Notes: generated by a model not told the origin, from the sequence alone. Positions 9,650 to 21,887 are shown, counted from the stretch's first letter. The stretch: 64,000 bases of DNA from Acidiphilium acidophilum (GCF_033842475.1 NZ_JAWXYB010000018.1:3269501-3333500); one strand, 5' to 3'. Numbers and translations: made by a program.

Positions 9650-10988
9650 ACGCACCGCCGTCTCCGCCACCGGCATCACCTGGACCCGCACCGACACCTG
9701 GAATTTCCTCTCCTTCGCCATCGGCATGCTGGCGGAATCCTACGCGTTCGGCGTCGCCTCGGTCGCGACCGGCTGGGTCACCATCCCGAAATCCCTGCTC
9801 TCCCTGCTGCTCGCCTGGGCACCGATCTGGCTGATCATCGGCATCGCGATCTCCGGCAAACTGTCCGACCGGCTCGGCCGCAAAAAAATGTTCTACATCA
9901 CCATGGTGCTCTACGCGGTCGGCGCCCTCGGCCTCGCCTTCAGCCAGGGCTATGTGCTGATCCTGCTGTTCCTCGCGATCATGCTGCTCGCCTCGGGCGG
10001 TGAAATGAACACCATCCTGGTCGCCTCCCACGAACTGATGCCGCCGCGCCATCGCGGCAAGGCGACCATGGCGGCGGTCAATTTCGTCTCGATCGGCGGA
10101 TTGCTGCTCGCCATCGCGGCCTTCTCCTCATCCTACGGTGCGGTCCCGGTCCAGCGCGCCGTGGTCGGCGGCTTCGGCTTCGTCATCGTGATCCTGCTGC
10201 TCTACGTGCGCGGCCGCACACCGGAATCGATCCGCTGGCTCTACCGCATCGATCCTGCCCGCGCCGAGCGCGAAGCCCTGAAATTCTACCCCGATCAGGC
10301 CACCGCCCGCCTCGCCGCGATCGAGGCGGACATGCGCGGCCTCCCAAGCGCCCCGGTCTCGATCCGCGCGGTGCTGCGCGAGCCCGGCATGGTGCTGAAA
10401 CTCGTGTGCAGCGCCATGATGTCCTTCGGCAACGCCGCCGGCTACGGCATGATCACCTATGTCGTCGGCCCCTATTTCTTCAAGGCGCTGACCGACCAGA
10501 TCCTCCTCGCCGCCGGTCTCGCCGCCGTGCTCTCGGGCCTGATCTTCCTCTCGGGCGATCGCCTCAGCCGGCGCAGAACCCTCCTGTTCGGCTACATCGC
10601 CTGCACCGGCGTCAGCCTCGTGATCCTGCTCACCCGGCAATGGTGGCACACCGAAGCCATCCGGTTTCTCGCGCTCGTGTTCATCCTCAACATCTTCATC
10701 AACATCGCCTACATCACCGAAGACACGTTCAAGGCGGAAATCTGGCCCACCGCAATGCGCGGCACCATGACCGCGCTGGTCCGGTTCATCTCGATCGGCT
10801 TCTACGTCGTCACCATCTTCGCGACGCAAACCCTGAGCATCACCGAATACCTCGGCTTCAACCTCGCGGTCTGGGCGATCGGCCTGTGCGGGGCCTTCCT
10901 GTGGTCGATCTTCGGCATCGAAACCGGCAGCGGTGCCGATCTCGGGATCGCCTCGGGCGAAGTCAGCCCCCTCCGTCGCCGAGGCTGA
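9642..10988 (+). CDS. MFS transporter, sugar-porter-like
   Basis: A 448-residue protein with 12 predicted helices, starting MTERTAVSATGITWTRTDTW. The loop 2-3 motif GKLSDRLGRKKMF and the central RTPESIRWL motif place it with sugar/organic-solute major facilitators (compare PESPRWL of the sugar-porter family). The start overlaps the phosphoesterase stop, which implies translational coupling. Together with the receptor and the phosphatase this forms an outer-membrane to cytoplasm route: import, periplasmic hydrolysis, then inner-membrane uptake. Polyol, inositol or organic-acid substrates are all possible. Confidence 0.85.
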   Translation: MTERTAVSATGITWTRTDTWNFLSFAIGMLAESYAFGVASVATGWVTIPKSLLSLLLAWAPIWLIIGIAISGKLSDRLGRKKMFYITMVLYAVGALGLAFSQGYVLILLFLAIMLLASGGEMNTILVASHELMPPRHRGKATMAAVNFVSIGGLLLAIAAFSSSYGAVPVQRAVVGGFGFVIVILLLYVRGRTPESIRWLYRIDPARAEREALKFYPDQATARLAAIEADMRGLPSAPVSIRAVLREPGMVLKLVCSAMMSFGNAAGYGMITYVVGPYFFKALTDQILLAAGLAAVLSGLIFLSGDRLSRRRTLLFGYIACTGVSLVILLTRQWWHTEAIRFLALVFILNIFINIAYITEDTFKAEIWPTAMRGTMTALVRFISIGFYVVTIFATQTLSITEYLGFNLAVWAIGLCGAFLWSIFGIETGSGADLGIASGEVSPLRRRG

Positions 10989-11027
10989 ACGCGTCCCGCG
11001 CCACGCCCCCGCAACGACGGCCCGGCC

Positions 11028-12524
11028 TCAATCCCCGCCCGCCGTGGCGATCCCGATATGTCCCTGCATGCGCTGCCGCTCGGCCTCGCGCACCCCGCGC
11101 ATCAGAACGCCATAAACGACCGATGCGATCACGATGCCGACGAACCACGAATAGGTATAGATCGTCCTGAACACCGGCGCGACATCGGGAAACGCCGCCG
11201 GAAATGCCGCATTGAGAAACCCCGGCAGATTGGGCAGGATACTCAGTCCCAGCGCGATCACCGCCGCCATGTTCCAGCCGTTCCGATACGAATACCGGCC
11301 ATCCGCCTGATACATCTGCGCGACATCGAGCTGTCGGTTGCGGATGAACAGGTAATCCACGATCAATATTCCCGCGATCGGCCCGAGCAGCGCCGAATAC
11401 CCGATCAGCCAAGTAAAGATATATCCGTGGGTCGAGGCCAGAATCTTCCACGGCATCATCACCACCGCGATCCCCGCGGTAATGAACCCGCCGGTCCGGT
11501 ACGAAATATGGCGCGGGCTGAGCGATGAAAAATCATAGGCCGGTCCCACCAGATTCGCCGCCAGATTGACGCTGATGGTATCGACCAGCAGAAACACCAG
11601 CGCGAGCAGCACCGCCCCGCCGGTCATCCGGCTCGCAAGGCTCACCGGGTCCCAGATCGCGCTGCCATAGATCACCACGGTCCCCGACGTCACCAGCACC
11701 GAAAACAGCGCGAGCAGCCCCATCGGCACCGGCAGCCCGATCGTCTGGCCGATCAGCTGATCCCGCTGGGTCCGGGCAAACCGGGTGAAATCGGGAATAT
11801 TGAGCGCCAGCGTCGCCCAGAACCCGACCATGGCGGTCAGCGAGGGCCAGAAACTCGACCAGAACTGCCCGGCCTTCGGCCCCCCCGCCGCAAAGGCCGA
11901 AGGCTTGTCGAGCAACGGCCCGAACCCGCCGACCCGGTGATAGATCCAGCCGAGCAGCACCGCGCAGATCACGATCTTGGCGGGCGCGGTATAGGTCTCC
12001 AGCTTGCGGATCGCGTCCATCCCGTGGATCACATACCAGAGCTCCATCGCCCAGAACGCGAGGAAACACACAAGCTGCGCCGCATTGATCCCGATCCCCG
12101 GAATGATCGCCCCGCCGATCGGATGGCCGCGCAGCACCCCGATCAGCGTATAGATCATCTCCCCGCCGAACCAGGTCTGAATACCGTACCACCCGCAGGC
12201 GACCAGCGCGCGCATCATCGCGGGCAGCCGCGCCCCGGTCGTGCCGAACGAGGCCCGCGCCAACACCGCATAGGGAATCCCGAACCGCGCCCCGGCATGG
12301 CCGATCAGCAACATCGGGATCAGCACGATCAGATTGCCGAGGAACACGGTGAACACCGCCTCGCCCCACGACATTCCGACCCCGATCATGCTCGATGCGA
12401 GCGTGTAGGCCGGAATGCACATCACCATCCCGATCCACAGCGCAACGAAATGATACCACCGCCAAGTCCGCTGCGCGGCGGTGGTCGGGGCAAGATCGGC
12501 ATTGGTCAGCGCGGGATCGGTCAT
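11028..12524 (-). CDS. NCS1 family nucleobase/hydantoin:cation symporter
   Basis: A 498-residue, 12-helix protein of the nucleobase-cation-symport-1 family (Mhp1, PucI, CodB relatives). The N-terminal RTWRWYHFVALWIGMVMCIP segment, GMSWGEAVFTVFLGN in the second helix, and GIPYAVLARASFGTTGA are family motifs. It is the last gene of the minus-strand pyrimidine catabolic set, 75 bases after the ureidopropionase gene, so it most likely imports uracil, thymine, dihydropyrimidine or hydantoin. The exact ligand cannot be read from sequence alone. Confidence 0.92.
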   Translation of the reverse strand: MTDPALTNADLAPTTAAQRTWRWYHFVALWIGMVMCIPAYTLASSMIGVGMSWGEAVFTVFLGNLIVLIPMLLIGHAGARFGIPYAVLARASFGTTGARLPAMMRALVACGWYGIQTWFGGEMIYTLIGVLRGHPIGGAIIPGIGINAAQLVCFLAFWAMELWYVIHGMDAIRKLETYTAPAKIVICAVLLGWIYHRVGGFGPLLDKPSAFAAGGPKAGQFWSSFWPSLTAMVGFWATLALNIPDFTRFARTQRDQLIGQTIGLPVPMGLLALFSVLVTSGTVVIYGSAIWDPVSLASRMTGGAVLLALVFLLVDTISVNLAANLVGPAYDFSSLSPRHISYRTGGFITAGIAVVMMPWKILASTHGYIFTWLIGYSALLGPIAGILIVDYLFIRNRQLDVAQMYQADGRYSYRNGWNMAAVIALGLSILPNLPGFLNAAFPAAFPDVAPVFRTIYTYSWFVGIVIASVVYGVLMRGVREAERQRMQGHIGIATAGGD

Positions 12525-12599
12525 GATGACACCTCGAAAATACCTGAAACACCTGAAGCCACGGCCGGCACCGCGCCGATTATCGCGCGCCCGCCCATC

Positions 12600-13865
12600 T
12601 CAGCCCGGCTTGCGCGCGGCCAGCCGCTCGTCGGTCGCGAGCACCGCGCGAAGCAGCACATCGGCCCCGGCGGCGATATCGCCGGGTTCGGATTTTTCCG
12701 CCTCGTTATGACTGATCCCCTTTTCGCACGGCACGAAAACCATCGTGGTCGGTGCCACCCGCGCGATATAGGCGGCATCGTGCCCCGCCCCCGAAACCAT
12801 CCGCCGCGCGCCGAACCCGAGCGTCCGCGCCGCATCCTCGACCGCTTCGATACACCCGGCATCGAAATGCACCGATGGCGAATCCCAGATCCGCGTCAAC
12901 GCCATCGCAACGCCATCCTCGCGCGCAGCCGCCTCCAGCCGCTCCCGCAACGCCGCCTCCATCGCGGCCAGCACCGCATCGTCGGGATGACGCAGATCGA
13001 TCGTGAAGAACACCTCGCCGGGAATGACATTGCGGCTGTTCGGCCGCACCTCGACCAGACCCACCGTCGCCACCGCATCCGGCGCATGCGCCAGCCCGAC
13101 CGCCTGCACCGCCCCGATCATCCGCGCGGCGGCAACCAGCGCATCGGCACGCAGATGCATCGGCGTGCTCCCGGCGTGGCACTCCATTCCGGTCACCGTC
13201 ACCTCGTACCAGCGCATCCCCTGCACGCCGGTCACGATGCCGATGGTCTTGCCCTCCGCCTCAAGGATCGGCCCCTGTTCGATATGCAGCTCGAAAAACG
13301 CACCGAGCCGGCGCGCCCCGCAGATCTCGTCGCCGCGGTAGCCGATCCGTTCCAGCTCCGCCCCGAAACTCAACCCCTCCCGATCGGTGCGCGAATAGGC
13401 ATAATCCCGGTCGAACGCCCCGGCGAACACGCCGGAAGCCAGCATCGCCGGGGCAAAGCGCGAGCCTTCCTCATTGGTCCAGTCGATCACCTCGATCGGC
13501 GCATGGGTCTGGTAACCGGCATCGTTGAGCGTCCGCAGCACTTCCAGCCCGGCCAGCACACCGATCACCCCGTCGAACTTCCCCCCGGTCGGCTGGGTAT
13601 CCAGATGACTCCCGATCGCGATCGGCGGCAGCGAATTATCCCGCCCCGGCCGCCGCGCCGCGATATTGCCAAGCTCATCGACACTGATGCTGCACCCCGC
13701 CTCGGTGCACCGCGCCACGAACCAGTCCCGCACCGCCCGGTCGAGATCGGTCAGGGTCAGCCGCCGGATGCCCCCTTTTTCGGTCGCCCCGATCGCCGCG
13801 GTCTCCATGATACTCGCCCATAACCGCTCCGCATCGATCCGCAGATTACCCCCGATCCCGCTCAT
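12600..13865 (-). CDS. Zn-dependent amidohydrolase: beta-ureidopropionase / N-carbamoyl-amino-acid hydrolase
   Basis: A 421-residue M20-family hydrolase. Metal-ligand motifs are visible: GSHLDTQPTGGKFDGVIG (His, Asp) and NEEGSRFAPAM (Glu pair), with the lid-domain dimerisation segment GMECHAGSTPMHLRADALVA. Family members hydrolyse N-carbamoyl-beta-alanine or N-carbamoyl-amino acids to the amino acid, CO2 and ammonia. Its start overlaps the preA stop by four bases, and with dihydropyrimidinase and PreAT it completes the reductive pyrimidine pathway. Allantoate amidohydrolase is the main alternative; the PreAT context argues for ureidopropionase. Confidence 0.9.
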   Translation of the reverse strand: MSGIGGNLRIDAERLWASIMETAAIGATEKGGIRRLTLTDLDRAVRDWFVARCTEAGCSISVDELGNIAARRPGRDNSLPPIAIGSHLDTQPTGGKFDGVIGVLAGLEVLRTLNDAGYQTHAPIEVIDWTNEEGSRFAPAMLASGVFAGAFDRDYAYSRTDREGLSFGAELERIGYRGDEICGARRLGAFFELHIEQGPILEAEGKTIGIVTGVQGMRWYEVTVTGMECHAGSTPMHLRADALVAAARMIGAVQAVGLAHAPDAVATVGLVEVRPNSRNVIPGEVFFTIDLRHPDDAVLAAMEAALRERLEAAAREDGVAMALTRIWDSPSVHFDAGCIEAVEDAARTLGFGARRMVSGAGHDAAYIARVAPTTMVFVPCEKGISHNEAEKSEPGDIAAGADVLLRAVLATDERLAARKPG

Positions 13866-15145
13866 GATGCCACCACCTCCGCCCCCCGCAATGGATTATG
13901 CGGATGCTCCCGCCACGTCACCTTCGCCCCTGAAGCCGGTTGCGGGCACATCGTGATACATCCCCGCACCGGGCAGATATGAGCGCACAAATTGCAGCCG
14001 ACGCACGCGGCATCGACCACTGCATAAATGCGCCGATCGCCAAGGCGCTGCGCCGTGATCGCCTGATGCGCGGTATCCTCGCACGCGACATGGCACAGCC
14101 CGCAGCCGATGCAGGCAGCCGGATCGATCCGCGCCACCGTCGCCCATGCCAGGTTGAGGTCCTCCCAGTGCACGTAGCGCGGAATCGCCCGCCCCCGGAA
14201 CGCCGCGATATCGCCATAGGATTTCTCATCCATCCAGTTCGCCAGCCCATCGATCATGTCCTCGACGATCCGGAAGCCATGATGCATCGCCGCGGTGCAA
14301 ACCTGCACCGTCCCGGCCCCCAGCGCGATATATTCCGCCGCATCCCGCCAATTCCCGATCCCGCCGATCCCTGAAATCGGCAATCCGGCGGTCGCCCCAT
14401 CACGCGCGATATCCGCCACCATGCGCAGCGCGATCGGCTTGACCGCCGGGCCGCAATATCCGCCATGGGTGCCGATCCCCTCCACCGTCGGCATCGGTGC
14501 CATCGCATCGAGATCGACCCCGGCGATCGACAGCACGGTATTGATCAACGACACCGCATCCGCCCCCCCGCGCCGCGCCGCCGCCGCCGGGGCCAGAACA
14601 TCGGTCACATTCGGCGTCAGCTTCACGATCACCGGCAGCCGCGAATGCTGCTTGCACCAGCGGGTGACCATCTCGACATAGTCCGGCACCTGCCCGACCG
14701 CCGCCCCCATCCCGCGTTCGGACATGCCGTGGGGACAGCCGAAATTCAGCTCCACCCCATCCGCCCCGGTCTCCTCGACCCGTGCGAGAATCCCCTGCCA
14801 CGCCGCCTCGTTGCACGGCACCATCAGGCTCACCACCATCGCCCGATCCGGCCAGTCGCGCTTGACCTGCGTGATCTCGCGCAGATTGACCTCCAGCGGA
14901 CGGTCGCTGATCAGCTCGATATTGTTCATCCCCATCAGTCTCTCGCCGTTGAACGCGACCGCGCCATAACGGCTGCTCGCATTCACCACCGGCGGATCGT
15001 CGCCGAGGGTTTTCCACACCACTCCGCCCCACCCGGCGCGAAACGCCCGCTCGACATTATACGCCTTGTCGGTCGGCGGCGCGGACGCGAGCCAGAACGG
15101 GTTCGGCGCCCGGATTCCCGCGAAATCGACCCTCAGATCAGCCAT
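13862..15145 (-). CDS. preA: NAD-dependent dihydropyrimidine dehydrogenase subunit PreA
   Basis: A 427-residue protein with an FMN-binding dihydroorotate dehydrogenase-like barrel (MADLRVDFAGIRAPNPFWLA; GVELNFGCPHGMSERGMGAA; PVIVKLTPNVTD; SGIGGIGNWRDAAEYI) and a C-terminal ferredoxin domain with two 4Fe-4S motifs (CIGCGLCHVAC and CVGCNLCAHICPV). With PreT it reduces uracil and thymine to 5,6-dihydro forms using NADH. It is translationally coupled to the neighbouring genes: the start overlaps preT by eight bases and the stop overlaps the hydrolase start. Confidence 0.96.
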   Translation of the reverse strand: MADLRVDFAGIRAPNPFWLASAPPTDKAYNVERAFRAGWGGVVWKTLGDDPPVVNASSRYGAVAFNGERLMGMNNIELISDRPLEVNLREITQVKRDWPDRAMVVSLMVPCNEAAWQGILARVEETGADGVELNFGCPHGMSERGMGAAVGQVPDYVEMVTRWCKQHSRLPVIVKLTPNVTDVLAPAAAARRGGADAVSLINTVLSIAGVDLDAMAPMPTVEGIGTHGGYCGPAVKPIALRMVADIARDGATAGLPISGIGGIGNWRDAAEYIALGAGTVQVCTAAMHHGFRIVEDMIDGLANWMDEKSYGDIAAFRGRAIPRYVHWEDLNLAWATVARIDPAACIGCGLCHVACEDTAHQAITAQRLGDRRIYAVVDAACVGCNLCAHICPVRGCITMCPQPASGAKVTWREHPHNPLRGAEVVAS

Positions 15146-16526
15146 ATCCCGACCCCGCTCCGCCGAACCATGCCTCGATCCCCGCCGCCGCGCGCTTCCC
15201 GTCCTCGACCGCCTGCACCGTCAGATCGACCCCGGCGATGCAATCCCCCGCCGCGAACACCCCTGGCATCGAGGTCTCCCGGCTGATCCCGTCCACCACG
15301 ATCCGCCCGCCGGACAGGGCGGGCAGCAGGTCAGCCTCATCCGCCTGCAATGTCTGGCCCACCGCCTTGAGCACCATATCCGCCTCGATCGAAAACTCCT
15401 CCGCCCCGATCACCAGCCGCCCCGCCGCATCGAGCGACGTCCGGGCAAACCGCACCGCGCGCACGCCATCACCGCCCTCGATCTCCACCGGCATCGCCCA
15501 AAGCCGCAGCGCCACCCCGTTGGTCAGCGCCCACTCCTGCTCGGCCGGCGTCGCGGACATCTCGCCCCGCCCCCGCCGATACACGATGGTCACCACCTCC
15601 GCCCCCAGCCGCTTCGCCTGGGTCGCCGCATCGATCGCGGTATTGCCACCCCCGATCACCACGACCCGCCGCCCCACCGCCAGCCGCGACCGATCGCCGC
15701 TCTGACGCAACGCGGCGATGAAATCGACGGCATCGAGCACATGAACCCGCTCCTCGCCCGCTATCCCCAGCGCCTTGACCCCGGCCTGCCCGATCGCCAG
15801 CACCACCGCATCATGATCCCGCCGCAAAGCCACCAGATCGACCCCGCGCCCCAACCGCCGCCCCGGCACGATGGTGATACCCCCAATGCCGAGAACAAAC
15901 GCAACCTCGCGCGCTGCGAACTCATCCACCAGCTTGTAGGCGGCGATGCCGTATTCGTTCAGCCCGCCCGGCTTGCCGCGCGCCTCGAATATCGCAACCT
16001 CATGCCCGGCCCGCGCCAGCGCATGGGCGCACGCCAGCCCTGCGGGACCCGCGCCGACAATCGCCACACGCCGCCCGCTCGCCGCCGCGCGCGCAAACGG
16101 ATGAACCCCGCTCGCCGCCGCCCGCGCCATGACATGATCCGTCGCGACCCGCTGCAACGCCCCGATCGCGACCGCCTGCCCCTGCTGGGCGGTGCGAACG
16201 CAGGCGCCCTCGCACAGAATATCGGTCGGGCACACCCGCGCGCACGACCCGCCCATGATATTCGCCCGCAAAATCCGCATCCCCGCCCCGGTCAGATTCC
16301 CGGTGGCGATGCCCCGAATGAAGCCGGGAACATCGATCCCGGTCGGGCACGCCGTCACGCACGGTGCGTCGTGGCAAAAATAGCACCGCGCCGCCTCGAT
16401 CGCCGCTTGATCCAGCGACAAAGGCGGATGCGCCTCGCAGAACCCGGCGGCGATCCGTTCCGGCGGCAGGCGCCCCGCCGCAACATCCGGCACGTCAGCG
16501 CGATCACAAATGATGGTTTCGTTCAT
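15138..16526 (-). CDS. preT: NAD-dependent dihydropyrimidine dehydrogenase subunit PreT
   Basis: A 462-residue GltD-like flavoprotein. N-terminal Cys clusters CYFCHDAPCVTACPTG and CARVCPTDILCEGAC bind 4Fe-4S centres. They are followed by an FAD Rossmann motif (VAIVGAGPAGLACAHALARAG) and an NAD(P)H motif (VVVIGGGNTAIDAATQAKRLG). It delivers electrons from NADH to PreA. It is the first gene of the minus-strand operon, and its start is about 29 bases from the RutR-type inverted repeat that sits in the divergent promoter. Confidence 0.95.
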   Translation of the reverse strand: MNETIICDRADVPDVAAGRLPPERIAAGFCEAHPPLSLDQAAIEAARCYFCHDAPCVTACPTGIDVPGFIRGIATGNLTGAGMRILRANIMGGSCARVCPTDILCEGACVRTAQQGQAVAIGALQRVATDHVMARAAASGVHPFARAAASGRRVAIVGAGPAGLACAHALARAGHEVAIFEARGKPGGLNEYGIAAYKLVDEFAAREVAFVLGIGGITIVPGRRLGRGVDLVALRRDHDAVVLAIGQAGVKALGIAGEERVHVLDAVDFIAALRQSGDRSRLAVGRRVVVIGGGNTAIDAATQAKRLGAEVVTIVYRRGRGEMSATPAEQEWALTNGVALRLWAMPVEIEGGDGVRAVRFARTSLDAAGRLVIGAEEFSIEADMVLKAVGQTLQADEADLLPALSGGRIVVDGISRETSMPGVFAAGDCIAGVDLTVQAVEDGKRAAAGIEAWFGGAGSGYG

Positions 16527-16554
16527 CCCGACCCAACCCCGTCATCACATTCAG

Positions 16555-16582
16555 CTTGACCAGACCTGACCGGATGGTCAAG
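16555..16582. promoter_or_regulatory. RutR-type operator: TTGACCA inverted repeat with 12-base spacer
   Basis: CTTGACCA and TGGTCAAG form a perfect 8-bp inverted repeat separated by 12 bases, in the divergent region between preT and the RutR-like gene. The half-sites equal those of the described E. coli RutR consensus TTGACCA-N2-TGGTCAA, but the spacer is ten bases longer, almost exactly one helical turn. Autoregulation and control of preT are inferred. Confidence 0.75.
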
Positions 16583-16594
16583 TTATTTCTTGCA

Positions 16595-18782
<2,188 letters not shown>

Positions 18783-18836
18783 TCGAACCATCCGCCCCTC
18801 CTTGCCAAATCATCCGCCCGCCGACACAAATCCCCG

Positions 18837-19541
18837 ATGCCCACGCCCCGCACCCCAAAACCGATGAAGCGGGCCGATATCGCCCCCTTCCTCACCGCGA
18901 TCAGCCAGAACAATCCTACCCCGCAGACCGAACTGCTCTACACCACCCCCTTCACCCTGTTGGTCGCCGTCGTCCTGTCCGCCCAGACCACCGATGCCGC
19001 GGTCAACAAAGCCACCCCCGCCTTGTTCGCCGAAGCGCCGGACCCCGCCGCGATGGCCGCCCTCGGCGCCACCGGCATCGCCCGGCACATCCGCTCGATC
19101 GGCCTCTGGCAGGCCAAGGCGAAAAACGTCGCCGGCCTGTCCCACCTCCTGCTGGAACGCCACGGCGGCGAGGTCCCCGACAATCGCGAAGCGCTCGAAG
19201 CCCTCCCCGGCGTCGGCCGCAAGACCGCCAACGTCGTGCTCAACGAAGTCTTCGGCCAGCCCACCATGGCAGTCGACACCCACATCTTCCGCCTCGGCAA
19301 CCGCACCGGCCTTGCCCCCGGCGCCACTGTCCGCGCGGTCGAGGATGCCCTGATCGCCCGCATCCCCAAACCCATGCTCCGCCCCGCCCATCACTGGCTG
19401 ATCCTGCACGGGCGCTACATCTGCAAGGCCCGCAAACCCGAATGCTGGCGCTGCCCCGGCGCGTCCTGGTGCCGCTACCAGCCCAAGCCCACCGCCGCCG
19501 CCGCGCGGATCCCGACCGAACTCCCGAAAGATCCGTCATGA
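18837..19541 (+). CDS. nth: Endonuclease III
   Basis: A 234-residue DNA glycosylase/AP lyase for oxidised pyrimidines. The helix-hairpin-helix LPGVGRKTANVVL contains the catalytic Lys, and VDTHIFRLGNRTG contains the catalytic Asp. The C-terminal 4Fe-4S loop is intact: C-x6-C-x2-C-x5-C in CKARKPECWRCPGASWC. An internal ATG (MKRADIAPF) nine codons in is an alternative start. The stop overlaps the permease start by four bases. Confidence 0.95.
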   Translation: MPTPRTPKPMKRADIAPFLTAISQNNPTPQTELLYTTPFTLLVAVVLSAQTTDAAVNKATPALFAEAPDPAAMAALGATGIARHIRSIGLWQAKAKNVAGLSHLLLERHGGEVPDNREALEALPGVGRKTANVVLNEVFGQPTMAVDTHIFRLGNRTGLAPGATVRAVEDALIARIPKPMLRPAHHWLILHGRYICKARKPECWRCPGASWCRYQPKPTAAAARIPTELPKDPS

Positions 19542-21010
19542 CCGCACCGTCCCCCACCTACCGGCTCGACAAATCGCTCGGCCTGTTCGCCATCGTCGCC
19601 TCGGCGGTCACCCAGGAATACGGGGCGGGGATCAATTTCATCGTCCCCCAGAGCATCGGCGTCTATCCCGGCATCGCCAACCTCGTCCCGCTCGCCATGT
19701 TCGCCACCGGCATGGTCATCTTCCTGAAAGTCTTTCTCTACGCCCGCTTCTCCGAAGCCATGCCCCGCGCCGGTTCCTCCTATGTCTGGACCGTCCGCGC
19801 CCTCAACCTGCCCTTCGGTTTCATCCTCCATTTCGTCTGGTGGGCCAGCATCACCGCCGCGATGGGCTTCATCGCCTTCGCCTTCGGCACTTTCCTCGGC
19901 AACGCCCTGATCGCCGCCGGAATCGCAGGCGGCCACGCCATCCTCACCCCGCCCGGCCACCTGATCGCCGGCCTCGCCGCCCTCTGGATCATCTATGCCA
20001 TCCACGTCGCCGGTATCCGCGACTATGGCCGTCTCGTCACCATCCTGCTGATTCTGGTCGCCCTCACCGCCATCGCGGTCTGCGTCATCGGTTTCGCCAC
20101 CTCCCCGGCGGCCTTCGTCCGCGCCGCCAGCGCCCGCACCGGCCTCACCCTCGCCCCGCCCGCGCATCCCGCCCCGTTCGATCTCCACGCCTTCCTCGCG
20201 GTCTGCACCCTGTTCATCTTCGCCTATGGCGGATTATCCGGCGCACCCGCCCTCTCGGGGGAAGCGCGCGACGCCGCCCACACCATGCCGCGCGGCATCC
20301 TGTTCGCCTGGATCACCTCGGTCGTGCTGTTCACCCTGGTCAGCGCCGCCTTGCTGCACGCCGCCCCATGGTGGGCCGCCGCCGCCCTGATCGCGCAAAA
20401 ACACGCAGCCCTGGTCACCGCCCCCGGCATCCTCGGCCTCGCCGCCCCCCACGCGGTCGCCGCGATCATCGGCCTGGTCATCGCCCTGATCGTCGGCAAA
20501 ACCCTCGCCCCGCAAATGGTCGTCACCTCCCGCATGGTGTTCGCCTGGGCGGAAGACGGTCTGCTCCCGCCGGTCTTCGCCGAAACCTCCCACCGCCGCG
20601 CCCCGGTCGCCGCCCTCACCCTCACGGTGGTTCTCGCCTCGCTTTTCCTGATCCAGGCGACCTATATCGGCTGGGCTTTCGGCGTGGTCGCCCGCTCGAT
20701 CACCATCCTGCTGGTCTGGCTCGCCGTCGCCATCGCCGCCCTCAACCTCCGCCTCAACCCGCGCCTGCGGTCCAGCCCCTGGTCCGAGCCGTTCCGCCGC
20801 TCGCTCTTCACCATCCCGATCGCCCTCCTCTCCATCGTGGTGACCATCGCCTTCATCCGCTCGGTCATCATCCTGCCCCACACTCCGTTCTACGTGCAGC
20901 CGCTGTTCCAGGGCGGCGTGATGGCGCTGATCGGCGCGGCCCTCTACCTCCGCGCCCGCGCGATCCACCCCGACCTAGCCGCGACCACCGCAACCCTCCC
21001 TCTCGAATAG
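19538..21010 (+). CDS. APC family amino-acid permease
   Basis: A 490-residue, 12-helix inner-membrane protein starting [20 protein letters not shown]. Features of the amino acid-polyamine-organocation family include the first helix with [17 protein letters not shown], the [13 protein letters not shown] motif after helix 2, and [20 protein letters not shown] in helix 6. The start ATGA overlaps the nth stop, so translation is probably coupled, though no functional link with DNA repair is evident. The substrate is unknown. A much longer in-frame ORF extends upstream but lacks support. Confidence 0.88.
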   Translation: MTAPSPTYRLDKSLGLFAIVASAVTQEYGAGINFIVPQSIGVYPGIANLVPLAMFATGMVIFLKVFLYARFSEAMPRAGSSYVWTVRALNLPFGFILHFVWWASITAAMGFIAFAFGTFLGNALIAAGIAGGHAILTPPGHLIAGLAALWIIYAIHVAGIRDYGRLVTILLILVALTAIAVCVIGFATSPAAFVRAASARTGLTLAPPAHPAPFDLHAFLAVCTLFIFAYGGLSGAPALSGEARDAAHTMPRGILFAWITSVVLFTLVSAALLHAAPWWAAAALIAQKHAALVTAPGILGLAAPHAVAAIIGLVIALIVGKTLAPQMVVTSRMVFAWAEDGLLPPVFAETSHRRAPVAALTLTVVLASLFLIQATYIGWAFGVVARSITILLVWLAVAIAALNLRLNPRLRSSPWSEPFRRSLFTIPIALLSIVVTIAFIRSVIILPHTPFYVQPLFQGGVMALIGAALYLRARAIHPDLAATTATLPLE

Positions 21011-21053
21011 CCACCCCTTCCACCCGGTAGCCCGACGCCATATACCCGCCGCA

Positions 21054-21887
21054 ATGGACAACGGCCTTCCCTTCCTCAAAATGCATGGTGCCGGCAACGA
21101 TTTCGTGGTGCTCGACGCCCGGACCGACCCGATCGCCCTGACCACCGCGCAATCCACCCTCCTCGCGGATCGCCGGCGCGGCATCGGCTGCGACCAGATC
21201 ATCCTGATCGAACCCTCCGCCAGCGCCGATGCCTTCATGCGCATCCTCAACGCCGACGGTTCGGAAGCCGGCGCCTGCGGCAACGCCACACGCTGCGTCG
21301 CCGCCCTGCTCGCCGCCGAGACCGGCGCGCGCGCCCTGACCATCGAAACCAATGCCGGCCACCTCGCCGCCATCATCAAAGGCCCCAACCTCGTCGAGAT
21401 CGACATGGGCGAACCAAGGCTAGACTGGCAGGACATCCCGCTGCTCGAAGCGATGGACACGCTCCACCTCCGCCTCGCCCTCGGCCCGGTCGAAGACCCC
21501 GCCGCCTGCTCGATGGGCAACCCCCACGCCACCTTCTTCGTCGATGATTTCAGGCATCTCGCGCTCGATACCATCGGCCCCCGCCTCGAATCCGCCCGCA
21601 TCTTCCCCGAACGCGCCAATATCGGCTTCGCCCGCATCGAGGCGAAGGACCGCATCCGCCTGCGGGTGTGGGAGCGCGGCGCCGGCCTCACCCTCGCCTG
21701 CGGCTCCGGCGCCTGTGCGGCCCTGGTCAACGCCAACCGCCGCGGCCTCGCCGACCGCCGCGCCGAGATCGAAATGGATGGCGGCATCCTCACCATCACC
21801 TGGCGCGAGGACAATCACGTCCTGATGGAAGGCCCGGTCGCCCTGACCTGTCAGGGCACCCTCGCCCCCGAGTTGCTTCCGGCATGA
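21054..21887 (+). CDS. dapF: Diaminopimelate epimerase
   Basis: A 277-residue enzyme converting LL- to meso-diaminopimelate for lysine and peptidoglycan synthesis. The start [20 protein letters not shown] is canonical. The two catalytic cysteines are in [16 protein letters not shown] and [16 protein letters not shown], and the [13 protein letters not shown] motif is also present. It is the first gene of a tight operon with mtaB (4-base overlap) and ftsY (1-base overlap), an order common in alphaproteobacteria. Confidence 0.97.
   Translation: MDNGLPFLKMHGAGNDFVVLDARTDPIALTTAQSTLLADRRRGIGCDQIILIEPSASADAFMRILNADGSEAGACGNATRCVAALLAAETGARALTIETNAGHLAAIIKGPNLVEIDMGEPRLDWQDIPLLEAMDTLHLRLALGPVEDPAACSMGNPHATFFVDDFRHLALDTIGPRLESARIFPERANIGFARIEAKDRIRLRVWERGAGLTLACGSGACAALVNANRRGLADRRAEIEMDGGILTITWREDNHVLMEGPVALTCQGTLAPELLPA

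Noticed and set aside
13862-16526. PreA/PreT read as glutamate synthase small subunit plus dihydroorotate dehydrogenase
   Set aside because: Adjacency, the double ferredoxin tail on PreA, and the neighbouring dihydropyrimidinase and ureidopropionase genes favour dihydropyrimidine dehydrogenase.
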